Below, in pieces: positions 32,886-40,660 of a stretch of DNA of 64,000 nt. Made by a program: the position numbers and the translations under genes. Origin of the DNA: JBMYYR01 sp965243605. Lineage in GTDB: Bacteria > Bacteroidota > Bacteroidia > Flavobacteriales > CAJXXR01. Under the pieces are notes generated by a model that had not been told where the DNA came from, made no database searches, and saw only the letters and a program-made list of their open reading frames with translations. Location: the NCBI GenBank assembly GCA_965243605.1, contig CBDEVQ010000119.1, positions 1-64,000 of the forward strand. The letters are read 5' to 3'. Each line of letters begins with the position of its first letter. Within the stretch, counting starts at the first letter, position 1.

Positions 32886-33505
32886 ATTCATCAATTTTAG
32901 AAGTAGACGGGGTTATTATAGAGTTCAATAACAGGATTGTTTTGCAAGATGTATATCTTAAAGTAGAAGTCGGAGAAATTGTGGCACTATCTGGTAGAAA
33001 CGGTACAGGAAAAACGACTTTGTTAAATTTTATTGGTGGAATTGGAAAAGCGTCGACAGGGTCTATTCGTATAAATCATCAATATATAGAGTCTAAACAT
33101 AGATACAAGCACATTCAATTATTGCCCCAATTTCATTTTATTCCATCAGGTTTAACCGTAAAGCAAGTTTTAAAAGATCATCATTTAAAAAGAGATACTT
33201 TAGTAGATATATTCCCTCTTTTTAAAGATAAAGCTACTCAAAGAATAAAAACGTTGTCTGGTGGAGAACAAAGGTTGTTAGAGGTTTTTATTGTGTTGTA
33301 TTCTAAAGGTGATTTTTCTATTCTTGATGAGCCATTTAATTTTTTATCTCCAATTCATATTGAGGCAATAAAAACATGTATTAAACAACAAGCATCAACC
33401 AAAGGGATTCTGATTACAGATCATAAACAAGAACATGTTATGGATGTTGCAGATAAGCATTATGCAATATTAAATGGTAATTTAGTATTAGGAAATAATC
33501 GATAA
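32879..33505 (+). CDS. ABC transporter ATP-binding protein
   Basis: The 208-aa stand-alone ATPase has a full set of motifs. Walker A is ALSGRNGTGKTTLLNFIGG, the Q-loop LLPQFHF, the signature TLSGGEQRLLEVF, Walker B FSILDEPFNFLSP and the H-loop ILITDHKQEHV. The ITDH ending and compact size resemble LptB/LivF-like ATPases. Unlike the exporter at 30125, all catalytic residues are canonical. It overlaps the 106-aa membrane protein and forms a two-gene module. The substrate is unknown. A secreted protein gene follows 79 bp downstream. Confidence 0.85.
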   Translation: MLDSSILEVDGVIIEFNNRIVLQDVYLKVEVGEIVALSGRNGTGKTTLLNFIGGIGKASTGSIRINHQYIESKHRYKHIQLLPQFHFIPSGLTVKQVLKDHHLKRDTLVDIFPLFKDKATQRIKTLSGGEQRLLEVFIVLYSKGDFSILDEPFNFLSPIHIEAIKTCIKQQASTKGILITDHKQEHVMDVADKHYAILNGNLVLGNNR

Positions 33506-33584
33506 GATGAAAGGATGTGATAAATTGTTTGAAAGATTTGTGATATCCGATTACCATATGAATAAATTTGAATATTATTAAAGG

Positions 33585-34148
33585 ATGAAACTACAATTAC
33601 TCTTAACTATATTTATTTTAACGAATACCATTTTACTTTCTCAAGACAAAGGAGATTCAAAACCAGATTCGAGCCAATACGATGAAACGTTTTTAGCAAG
33701 ATGGGAGGACTTAATATCTAATGGAATAGCCCTTCGTAAAGATTCAATTATTATAGATAACGAAATTTCTGAGGTTATTCTTATACCAACAGATCTACCT
33801 ATTAAAGAAGATGTGAACTATAGTGCCGTAAAAAACGATACAATTTATTCTCTTGTTGTAACTCGCTTAAATTATACCAATGTTAAATTTTCAATTGTTG
33901 GGAAACATAAACAAATCATTGTTTTTAAAAGAAGGGATATCGCTATTCTGGAATCTACATTTCATTTAGGTGCAGAAGGGATTTATGAAAATAAGGATGG
34001 TGAAATGTATCCGATGAATGATTATAACATAGATGAGAATGGAGATCAAAAACTTCTTATTCCTGTTGGTACAACAGAAGCTATTCATTATTATGAATCC
34101 ACGGAAGGGAAACCTATAGAACTCTTTTTCTCTAAAACGGATAAATAG
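33585..34148 (+). CDS. Secreted hypothetical protein
   Basis: The 187-aa protein has a signal peptide (LLLTIFILTNTILLSQ) cleaved near residue 20. The mature part is acidic, without cysteines, with beta-rich segments such as SEVILIPTDLPI, KHKQIIVFKRRDIAILEST and QKLLIPVGTTEAIHYYES. No domain is recognised. It follows the two-gene ABC module on the same strand (79-bp gap) and faces a beta-barrel gene. It could belong to the same envelope function, but that is only context. Confidence 0.65.
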   Translation: MKLQLLLTIFILTNTILLSQDKGDSKPDSSQYDETFLARWEDLISNGIALRKDSIIIDNEISEVILIPTDLPIKEDVNYSAVKNDTIYSLVVTRLNYTNVKFSIVGKHKQIIVFKRRDIAILESTFHLGAEGIYENKDGEMYPMNDYNIDENGDQKLLIPVGTTEAIHYYESTEGKPIELFFSKTDK

Positions 34149-34160
34149 TATATCTGAAAT

Positions 34161-34772
34161 TTATTGAGCCATTAAATCTTTCAGCCATTTAAAATCTAAA
34201 ATATATCCAATACCAATTCTAAATGTATGTCTAACACCATTTTTATGATTACTTAAATTGTTATTAAATTGAGAGATGAATCCATGAGAATAATAGGCTT
34301 CAATAAACCATTGTTTTGTATGGTAATATTGTCCGCCTAACAATCCAGATAATCCCAATACTTTGGTTCCTCCGTATACATCTAAATTCATTGAATCTGT
34401 TGCAAGAGCATCTACAAGAACGTTAGGCGAAATCCCTGTGAAAATATTGGTTTTAGGAGAAATAAAGAATTTGAATTTTAGAGGTAATTCTATAAAATGA
34501 CTGGTCCCAAAATATGAAAATAAAATATCCGTTTCTATACTCATATTTTTGGAAATTGGACGATCTAATGAAAGTCCACCATATTGTTCAATAAAAGAAT
34601 ATTCATGGATTGCAGATTCGTATTTTATTTGTGTAGACGTTAGTCCACCTTTTAAACTTATATAGGTTTGTTTTTTGTTGGAATAAGGAAGTATTCTGCG
34701 TTTATTTAATTGCTGAGCATAACCATTGTGTATTGATAGGCAAAAAGTGATCAAAAATGCAATTAATCTCAT
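34161..34772 (-). CDS. Outer-membrane beta-barrel (porin-like) protein
   Basis: The 203-aa protein has a signal peptide ending SIHNGYAQ. Alternating amphipathic strands such as KQTYISLKGGLTSTQIKYES, LKFKFFISPKTNIFTGISPNV and NGVRHTFRIGIGYILDF suggest an eight- to ten-stranded barrel of the outer-membrane beta-barrel type common in Bacteroidota. No enzymatic motif is visible. Its 3' end faces the gene at 33585 with a 12-bp gap. Specific function unknown. Confidence 0.65.
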   Translation of the reverse strand: MRLIAFLITFCLSIHNGYAQQLNKRRILPYSNKKQTYISLKGGLTSTQIKYESAIHEYSFIEQYGGLSLDRPISKNMSIETDILFSYFGTSHFIELPLKFKFFISPKTNIFTGISPNVLVDALATDSMNLDVYGGTKVLGLSGLLGGQYYHTKQWFIEAYYSHGFISQFNNNLSNHKNGVRHTFRIGIGYILDFKWLKDLMAQ

Positions 34773-34847
34773 TATATTTATTTACAATTAATATGTTTTT
34801 AGTCCTCAAAAATAATACCAAATAAACAATAATTATAATAACTACCA

Positions 34848-35171
34848 ATGAAACATATTGTCATTTTAATCCTTATATCAGTGAGTTTTATAAGGTGTTC
34901 AGAACAAGATGGTTTTAACATTATTAAAGACGCCCGTATCAATTATAAACTTGGCGATTTAGATCAGGCTCTCCATTTATTAGATCAGGCCAGTTCTTCA
35001 GATTATGGAACTTGTGGAAACTCATATATAGAGGCATATGTGAAAATAGTAGACTTAAAAGCTAAAATCTATTTGGACAAGAAAGACTACCAACGTGTAA
35101 GAGCTGTGTTAAACGAATCTAATGTTTATGGTGGAGATTTTGATTCGTTAAGAATACAGTCTTTGGTATTT
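34848..35171 (+). pseudogene. Lipoprotein gene truncated by an IS3-family element
   Basis: The frame encodes a signal peptide with a lipobox-like FIRC ending (about residue 17). Helical, TPR-like repeats (IIKDARINYKLGDLDQALHLLDQA and AYVKIVDLKAKIYLDKKDYQRVRAVL) follow. The native frame ends at residue 108, exactly where the IS begins. The next codons (LPLLVE, stop at 35190-35192) come from the IS terminal repeat. Two complete TPR units are present, so the short product could still be made. The downstream part of the gene is not recognisable beyond the IS. Confidence 0.65.
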
Positions 35172-35219
35172 CTACCTTTGTTGGTAGAGTAAGTTAAGAC
35201 AAAACTTATTTTAGCAGTT

Positions 35220-35525
35220 ATGAAGAGAAGTACTTACGAAGAATCCTTTAAGTTAATGATAATGGATTTATACAAAGGCGGACAATCGATGTCTAGCTTA
35301 TCGTCTGAATATTCAATAAATTTGAATATGTTATATCGTTGGCGTCGAGAATATTTAAACCCAAAGCGTCCCAGTTTTACGGGCAGAGGCAATGCAGCTT
35401 TGACTGATGAACAAAAAGAACTAAAGCATTTAAAAGAAAAATTAAAAGATGTAACCATGGAACGTGACATCTTAAAAAAGGCAGTAAGCATTTTCTCCAA
35501 GAAAGACAGAACAGGTACGCTATAA
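35220..35525 (+). CDS. IS3-family OrfA (helix-turn-helix protein)
   Basis: The 101-aa protein has the HTH_Tnp_1 fold: YEESFKLMIMDLYKGGQSMSSLSSEYSINLNMLYRWRREY. A leucine-rich coiled coil follows (ELKHLKEKLKDVTMERDILKKAVSIF), typical of IS3-subgroup OrfA. The slip site A_AAA_AAG lies at the LKKA codons; without slipping translation ends at 35525. It probably binds the terminal repeats and regulates transposition. Confidence 0.9.
   Translation: MKRSTYEESFKLMIMDLYKGGQSMSSLSSEYSINLNMLYRWRREYLNPKRPSFTGRGNAALTDEQKELKHLKEKLKDVTMERDILKKAVSIFSKKDRTGTL
35474..35480 (+). other. Programmed -1 ribosomal frameshift site A_AAA_AAG
   Basis: In the OrfA frame the codons TTA AAA AAG make the heptamer A_AAA_AAG, the commonest IS3-family slip site. 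Slipping by -1 leads directly into the open OrfB frame (GSKHFLQERQNRY). Confidence 0.85.
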
Positions 35526-36394
35526 TTTTGGAATATTCAGCAACCTATTGTGTCGAGAAGATGTGTAAGTCTTTAAATATAAGTTCTAATGCGTATTATT
35601 CATGGAAACGTAGGCTAGATATAGAACGTTCTAGCATCACAATAGAATTAAAAGAGTCTATTCAAGCGGTTTATGCAGAAAATAGAGGATTGTACGGAGC
35701 TCCTAAACTCCAAAAAGCTCTAGAGAGAAAAGGTGTTTTTTACTCGAGGTCTTATATTTCTAGATTGATGAAAGAAATGGGGCTATATTCTAAGACACGT
35801 AGGAAATTTACTAATACAACGGACTCAAATCATAGTCATAGAGTAGAAGAAAATCATTTAGATCGGAATTTTGAGGTATTAGAACTTGGGAAAGTATGGG
35901 TATCGGATATTACTTATATCAAAGTTAATCAGACCTGGCAATATTTAACTACAATGATTGATTTAGCAGACCGTAAGGTTGTAGGGTGGTCTGTAAGTTC
36001 TAATCTAACAGCTACAGATACTGTTATTACAGCTTGGAAACATGCGCGATTAAATCGAAATATAGAAGATGACTTTATATTACACTCGGATCGTGGAGTA
36101 CAATATACATGTGATGATTTTAAACAGATTATTAACTTAAATACAAAAGCGAAACAATCTATGAGTAGAAAAGGAAATTGCTGGGATAATGCCGTTGCCG
36201 AGTCTTTTTTTAAAACAATTAAAACTGAACTATGCTACCTCATTACATTTGAATCTAAGAAACATTTGGAGACCGAAATCTTTAAATATATGAACTGGTA
36301 TAATAACTCTAGATTACACTCTACTCTAGACTACAAAACACCTACCGAAAAAGAACAAGAATTAAGATACAAACAAATTAAACGAGTGGCTTAA
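35480..36394 (+). CDS. IS3-family transposase OrfB (catalytic part of OrfAB)
   Basis: Read after the slip, the frame starts GSKHFLQERQNRYAIILEYS and continues through the HTH_21 segment ENRGLYGAPKLQKALERKG. The rve catalytic core follows, with VWVSDITYIKV (Asp), FILHSDRGVQYTC (Asp) and NCWDNAVAESFFKTIKTE (Glu). The C-terminus YMNWYNNSRLHSTLDYKTP is the family's conserved end. All DDE residues are present, so the element looks competent. A TTG at 35528 could start OrfB alone, but the fusion is the usual active form. Confidence 0.92.
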   Translation, partial: GSKHFLQERQNRYAIILEYSATYCVEKMCKSLNISSNAYYSWKRRLDIERSSITIELKESIQAVYAENRGLYGAPKLQKALERKGVFYSRSYISRLMKEMGLYSKTRRKFTNTTDSNHSHRVEENHLDRNFEVLELGKVWVSDITYIKVNQTWQYLTTMIDLADRKVVGWSVSSNLTATDTVITAWKHARLNRNIEDDFILHSDRGVQYTCDDFKQIINLNTKAKQSMSRKGNCWDNAVAESFFKTIKTELCYLITFESKKHLETEIFKYMNWYNNSRLHSTLDYKTPTEKEQELRYKQIKRVA

Positions 36395-36420
36395 CTTTTT
36401 CTACCAAATTTTGTAGGAAT

Positions 36421-36582
36421 ATCAGTGCCTTAGGTCGTTTATTTTCTCATGTGATTATTAATCATAACAATGTATTGTTGAATTATGATAACAACCGAAT
36501 AAAGGGTTGGTTGTTTATTTCACAAAAAGGAATTTTTCCATTTTATCGACCATTCATGCCTGCTTATTGCAAAATAATTTAG
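36421..36582 (+). other. Possible gene remnant after the IS3 element
   Basis: A 53-codon open stretch without its own start (ISALGRLFSHVIINHNNVLL onward) ends in TAG at 36580. It may be what is left of a gene cut or deleted on IS insertion. Its frame does not join the truncated lipoprotein frame cleanly, and it shows no TPR pattern. Coding status is uncertain. The rest of the gap to 36720 holds only short frames and no clear signal. Confidence 0.25.
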
Positions 36583-36720
36583 ATTCTGATAGTGAAATTA
36601 TGAATAAACTAAAGCGAGAATTAATCAGAAAAGAGTGGTGAAACTGCTTTAGTCAAAACTAAATAATCTTTACTATATTCGTCAAAAGGAATTTTTAGGT
36701 AAAAAAATATAGATCAATAT

Positions 36721-37620
36721 ATGTTAATAAATAAACGCATTCCATTAAAGTATCTTTTTAATAAAATTGGACTTGATTTGTTGTGGACCACAGCAATCAT
36801 AATTATTGTTGTTTTGATTGAAGATAATTCAAATTACGATTTGTCTTTACCTATAAATATCCCAGCCTTTTTAGGAACATCCATTTCCTTGGTGTTATCT
36901 TTTAAACTTAGTCAGTCTTATGGTCGATGGTGGGAAGCTCGTAAAATATGGGGCGCTATTGTCAACGATAGTCGATCTTTGGTTTTACAGTCTAAACAAT
37001 TTATTAGCAGTAATTCCGATTTAGAAAATCAAATACAATATATCGCCTATAATCAAATTGCTTGGTGTTTCACTTTGAATAATGCTTTAAGGGAAGAAGA
37101 AAACCAACTTAAATATTCAAAATACATATCAAAAGCAGATACCGAAGGTTTAAGCAGTGCTCAGCACAAGTCTCTTAAAATTTCGGATTTGTTAAGTCAA
37201 CATTTTCGAAAATTGACCGACTCTGGAGAATTAAGCGACTATCAACAAATTCAACTTCAACAAACCTTAACCAACTTGGTGGCTTCTATGGGAAAGGCAG
37301 AACGTATTAAGAAAACGGTGTTTCCAAGAACGTATAGATTATTCCTAAAGCTTTTTATCCATATTTTCATTTTTGCTTTGGTTGTTGCTATGTCCGACTA
37401 TGTAAATTGGGCTTTAGAATCTTTAGTGGTTCTAATTATTATCCTTCCTTTTTTATTATTGGAAAAAACAGCCTTCCATATTCAAGACCCATTTGAAAAT
37501 AGACCAATGGATATTCCTATTTCGGATATTTCGAAAACAATAGAACGGAATTTATTGGAATTAATTGATGAAGAATCTCCTGCCAAAGAAGAGGAAGATT
37601 CTCATTATTACGTGTTGTAG
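36721..37620 (+). CDS. Bestrophin-like anion channel family protein
   Basis: The 299-aa protein has the bestrophin/UPF0187 pattern. There are two N-terminal helices (LLWTTAIIIIVVLIE and PAFLGTSISLVLSFKLSQSYGRWWEARKIWGAIVNDSR), with the conserved Arg-Trp-Trp-Glu-Ala-Arg stretch. A cytosolic helical region and two more helices (FLKLFIHIFIFALVVAMSDYVNWALESLVVLIIILPFLLLE) follow. Last comes DPFENRPMDIPI, matching the DPFxxxxxDIP motif of the family. It likely forms a pentameric inner-membrane channel for anions. It stands alone after the IS3 remnant region. Confidence 0.85.
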   Translation: MLINKRIPLKYLFNKIGLDLLWTTAIIIIVVLIEDNSNYDLSLPINIPAFLGTSISLVLSFKLSQSYGRWWEARKIWGAIVNDSRSLVLQSKQFISSNSDLENQIQYIAYNQIAWCFTLNNALREEENQLKYSKYISKADTEGLSSAQHKSLKISDLLSQHFRKLTDSGELSDYQQIQLQQTLTNLVASMGKAERIKKTVFPRTYRLFLKLFIHIFIFALVVAMSDYVNWALESLVVLIIILPFLLLEKTAFHIQDPFENRPMDIPISDISKTIERNLLELIDEESPAKEEEDSHYYVL

Positions 37621-37852
37621 TATATTTTTACTTTGGTGGAAAAACATATCTATAATTACTTCAAAGAGATGGTTTGAGTTTCTCAATATTGAGAAGAAAA
37701 GGGAATGATCTTTTGTAAAAAGTAAAGGTCCAATGGATCTTTAAATGAGTGAAAATAGAAGCTCAAGAGCCTGTAATCTTGAGAATAAATACTCCGCAGG
37801 AAAATCCTATTTTTATTCATAAGATATTAAAACCAAGTGTTAACGTCCCTGT

Positions 37853-38059
37853 TCAACTTTTTTTAATAATAATTGAATTAATACGGTTTAGCTGTGTCTG
37901 ATATCCAAGGTAATTACCAATTAAGGGGTTAGTAGGTAATAGATAATTGATAACTTCTTTTTCAATGTTGGGTATCACAATATCTTGAGATGATGTTTTG
38001 CAACCTAGACAAATACACAGAATTATAATAGCACATCCTGTTATCTTACTTTCCAGCAT
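37853..38059 (-). CDS. Small lipoprotein
   Basis: The 68-aa protein has a clear lipobox, AIIILCICLGCKTSS, with the acylated Cys at about residue 20. A short mature peptide (IEKEVINYLLPTNPLIGNYLGYQTQL) follows. It lies 6 bp downstream of another lipoprotein gene on the same strand and likely shares its transcript. No homology is recognised. The length is short but the export signal is convincing. Confidence 0.5.
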   Translation of the reverse strand: MLESKITGCAIIILCICLGCKTSSQDIVIPNIEKEVINYLLPTNPLIGNYLGYQTQLNRINSIIIKKS

Positions 38060-38065
38060 TTTATG

Positions 38066-38515
38066 CTATTTAATTTCTAATACGTTAATTTTCTTTTTGT
38101 ATTTCGAAAATTCCATAAGCTCTTCCTTTTCTAATATCGTATGCTTGTCAATCATAACTTTCAATTCACTATTAATGAGCTTCTCTTTAAAGGAATCAAA
38201 CGAGTAATATTTTCCAATTAGAGATGCTTCTCCTGATTTAATTGTAAGTGATACCGTTTTTAATTCATCATTATATGTAGCGTTGTTAGGCAATTCAATC
38301 GGTTTTACTTTTTTATAAAAACTGAATATGTTTTTGTCAAAAGAAAATGAGGGTGGATTCTTAGAAAAATTGGATTCATCAACTTTATAAGTTATTTCAA
38401 TGTCTTGGTCAAGACTGTTACCAATAACAATTAATACACCCCAAGAACAAGACGAATAACAAATGGAAGTAATAAGTATTATACTTAATCTTAATATTAT
38501 CTTGTGTTGTTTCAT
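38066..38515 (-). CDS. Putative lipoprotein
   Basis: The 149-aa protein has a signal sequence LRLSIILITSICYSSCSW, with a lipobox-like SSC at about residue 23. The mature domain is beta-rich and Lys/Ser-rich (LDQDIEITYKVDESNFSK, KTVSLTIKSGEASLIGKYYSF). The family is not recognised. It is followed by the 68-aa lipoprotein and preceded by a strong terminator that isolates it from the gene at 38652. Probably an envelope protein of unknown role. Confidence 0.55.
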   Translation of the reverse strand: MKQHKIILRLSIILITSICYSSCSWGVLIVIGNSLDQDIEITYKVDESNFSKNPPSFSFDKNIFSFYKKVKPIELPNNATYNDELKTVSLTIKSGEASLIGKYYSFDSFKEKLINSELKVMIDKHTILEKEELMEFSKYKKKINVLEIK

Positions 38516-38590
38516 TTGTTCTAAATTTATGTATATTATTTAAAAGAATTAAATAACGAGAAATATACGTTTATCAATTGAAGTTTAAAT

Positions 38591-38636
38591 AAAAACAAAG
38601 CCCTATTTTCAATTTTGAAAATAGGGCTTTGTTTTT
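38591..38636. terminator. Strong intrinsic terminator
   Basis: Stem ACAAAGCCCTATTTTC / GAAAATAGGGCTTTGT with flanking A and T runs forms a long near-perfect hairpin. It terminates the rlmD-hypothetical operon on the minus strand and would work in either direction. Confidence 0.88.
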
Positions 38637-38651
38637 ATTTAAGTAGATGTT

Positions 38652-39122
38652 TTACTCTTCTACATCGTAAAATTCTGTATGAACCTTATCATTCTTTTTA
38701 TTTCCGAAGACTTCTACCATTATGGTTGAGCAAATGTGTGCAGCTTGTTCAGAGTCGTGTGGAAGTAATATGGTAAAAAATGTAATGTCTTCCTCTTCTT
38801 TTTTAACAAAAGAACCAAAGTTTTTATGTTGTTTTAGTTTACTGAATTTTTCTTCATCAGTTTTATCCGAAAGATCAAACTCTAAACACAAACTAATTCC
38901 AAATTCATCTGTATCCGATTTTGTTTCTTCGGCCATTTGTCTGTTAATGATTTGTAAAACATCTTCATGTTTCTCAGAAGAGACAATTAAAATAAACGGA
39001 TCATTTTCTTTAAAGAATGCCCCTTTAGCAATATCAATCATATCTAAAATCTCATCGAAATAGAATACAACAGCCGATTCTGCACTTGGACTTTTTTTCT
39101 TTTTTTTATTGAATTTAAACAT
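38652..39122 (-). CDS. Conserved hypothetical protein downstream of the RlmD-type methyltransferase gene
   Basis: The 156-aa acidic cytosolic protein begins with a basic tail (MFKFNKKKKKSPSAESAV). An alpha/beta domain with many acidic residues follows (FFKENDPFILIVSSEKHEDVLQIINRQMAEE; DITFFTILLPHDSEQAAHICSTIMVEVFG). No catalytic motif is seen. It lies 2 bp after the methyltransferase stop on the same strand, so the two are co-transcribed and end at the strong terminator. Possibly a small partner in the same RNA-related process; function unknown. Confidence 0.65.
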   Translation of the reverse strand: MFKFNKKKKKSPSAESAVVFYFDEILDMIDIAKGAFFKENDPFILIVSSEKHEDVLQIINRQMAEETKSDTDEFGISLCLEFDLSDKTDEEKFSKLKQHKNFGSFVKKEEEDITFFTILLPHDSEQAAHICSTIMVEVFGNKKNDKVHTEFYDVEE

Positions 39123-39124
39123 AA

Positions 39125-40579
39125 TTATTTTTCTAACATAAACACAGACTCAACATGAGAGGTGTGTGGGAACTGATCAACTAATGAAAACTTAACCGTT
39201 TTATATCCTGATTCTTGAAGAAGTTCAAGGTCTCTAGCTTGAGTTGCTGGATTACAAGATACATAAACAATACGTTCTGCACCAAGTTGTATCACTTTCT
39301 TTAACGATTTAGGAGCAATACCAGCTCTTGGAGGATCTAAAACAATGGCAGAGATTTTCCCTTTATATTGTGGATTATCGAATAAGAAACGTCCAACATC
39401 ATTGGCGTAGAAATCTAGATTTTTTAATCCATTTTTCTTAGCATTTTCTTTAGCATCTTTAACAGCTTCTTCAACAATTTCAACCCCTATTACTTCACAA
39501 GATTCACCTGCACGTTTAGAAATACATTGAGCAATTGTACCTGTTCCACAAAATAAATCCATTACAATTTTATCAGAGAAATCTTTCTCGCCTTCAAATA
39601 CGTAATCTATTGCTTTTGTATATAAACGGTCTGCAGAAAGTGGATTGGTTTGGAAGAAGGATTGCATTTTCATCTGAAATTCTAATCCACAAAGTCCTTC
39701 AACTAAATAATCTTGTCCAAAAATTAATTCACTTTTACCAGTTGTTGCTAATGTTCTATCGGCAATTTCATCATTAATGGTATGTAAATACCCAACCAAA
39801 CGATCACCAAACTTATCTTTTAACAAAGCAGAAAAAGCTTGTTTGTCAAATTGGTCAATATGAGATGAAGACGTTACTAACATTAATAAAAGTTCATCGT
39901 TTAAATAAGACTTTCTTAATACTATATGTCTATAGAATCCTTCTTTTCTTGGCGGGTGCCAAGCTGGTAACTGAGTATCTTCTAAGTAGGTTCTTATATC
40001 CTTTAATTCATTTTCAAATTGGGTGTCAAATAAACCAGAATCTTTATTCAAGTTTTCAACCATCCACCAAGTACCACGTTTTTTAAACCCTAAAGAAAAT
40101 TCATCTTTATCGGTCATTTCTTCTTTATCCCAACGGATAGCAGAAAAACTATACTCCATTTTATTTCTATAATGCCATGTTTTTGGCGAAGAAATAAATG
40201 TATCAAAAATAGATTCTGGTTTATCTATCTTACCAATGGTCTTAAATAAATGAAAACAACTATCTTGTTTATGTGCTTCTTGTTTATCTATTGGTAATTT
40301 AGCATAAGGCGCACCTGGAATTTCCTGATATGGAATTTCAACTTCATCATCATTACGTTTAATAACGGCTTCTAATCGAGCTTCGGCATAACGTTTTTGA
40401 CATTTTGTAACTGCAGCCCTAACACGCTGACCAGGTAGTGTATTTGCTACAAAAACAACAAATTCACCATCTTCTATTTTAATTTTGGCAATACCTTTAC
40501 CACCAAATGCTATACTAACAATATCGAGTTCAAGAATTTCTCCTCTTTTAAATAGTCTTCTATTTCTATGTCTTCCCAT
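39125..40579 (-). CDS. rlmD: TrmA/RlmD-type RNA (uracil-C5) methyltransferase
   Basis: The 484-aa protein has an N-terminal TRAM domain (RGEILELDIVSIAFGGKGIAKI). A C-terminal SAM domain follows: VMDLFCGTGTIAQCI, LDPPRAGI and the nucleophile Cys in YVSCNPATQARDLELLQ. It should methylate C5 of a uridine in 23S rRNA or tRNA. The cysteine cluster that binds [4Fe-4S] in RlmD (CGxC after the TRAM domain) is absent; the region reads EIPGAPYAKLPIDKQ. The gene symbol is by family and the exact target base is uncertain. Co-transcribed with the 156-aa protein. Confidence 0.8.
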   Translation of the reverse strand: MGRHRNRRLFKRGEILELDIVSIAFGGKGIAKIKIEDGEFVVFVANTLPGQRVRAAVTKCQKRYAEARLEAVIKRNDDEVEIPYQEIPGAPYAKLPIDKQEAHKQDSCFHLFKTIGKIDKPESIFDTFISSPKTWHYRNKMEYSFSAIRWDKEEMTDKDEFSLGFKKRGTWWMVENLNKDSGLFDTQFENELKDIRTYLEDTQLPAWHPPRKEGFYRHIVLRKSYLNDELLLMLVTSSSHIDQFDKQAFSALLKDKFGDRLVGYLHTINDEIADRTLATTGKSELIFGQDYLVEGLCGLEFQMKMQSFFQTNPLSADRLYTKAIDYVFEGEKDFSDKIVMDLFCGTGTIAQCISKRAGESCEVIGVEIVEEAVKDAKENAKKNGLKNLDFYANDVGRFLFDNPQYKGKISAIVLDPPRAGIAPKSLKKVIQLGAERIVYVSCNPATQARDLELLQESGYKTVKFSLVDQFPHTSHVESVFMLEK

Positions 40580-40593
40580 GCGGCAAATTTAAT

Positions 40594-40601
40594 TATATTT
40601 G
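40594..40601 (+). promoter_or_regulatory. Probable -7 box of the ornithine aminotransferase gene
   Basis: TATATTTG fits the TAnnTTTG element, 59 bp before the ATG. No matching TTTG lies at the expected distance upstream. Confidence 0.45.
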
Positions 40602-40660
40602 TTCAAGCTTTTTAAAAGAGGAAGCGGAAAATTTTACAAAACATAAAATACACATACAAA

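Larger units (their letters stand above)
35172..36416. mobile_element. IS3-family insertion sequence, about 1.25 kb
   Basis: Imperfect terminal inverted repeats share CTAC, then TTGGTAGA and AAGTTAAG at equal spacing (left 35172 onward, right ending 36416). The element carries orfA and orfB on the plus strand, joined by an A_AAA_AAG frameshift site. It differs from the IS3 element at 16184 in ends, OrfA sequence and slip site. It is inserted in the lipoprotein gene at 34848; no clear target duplication is seen. Both frames are intact. Confidence 0.88.
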
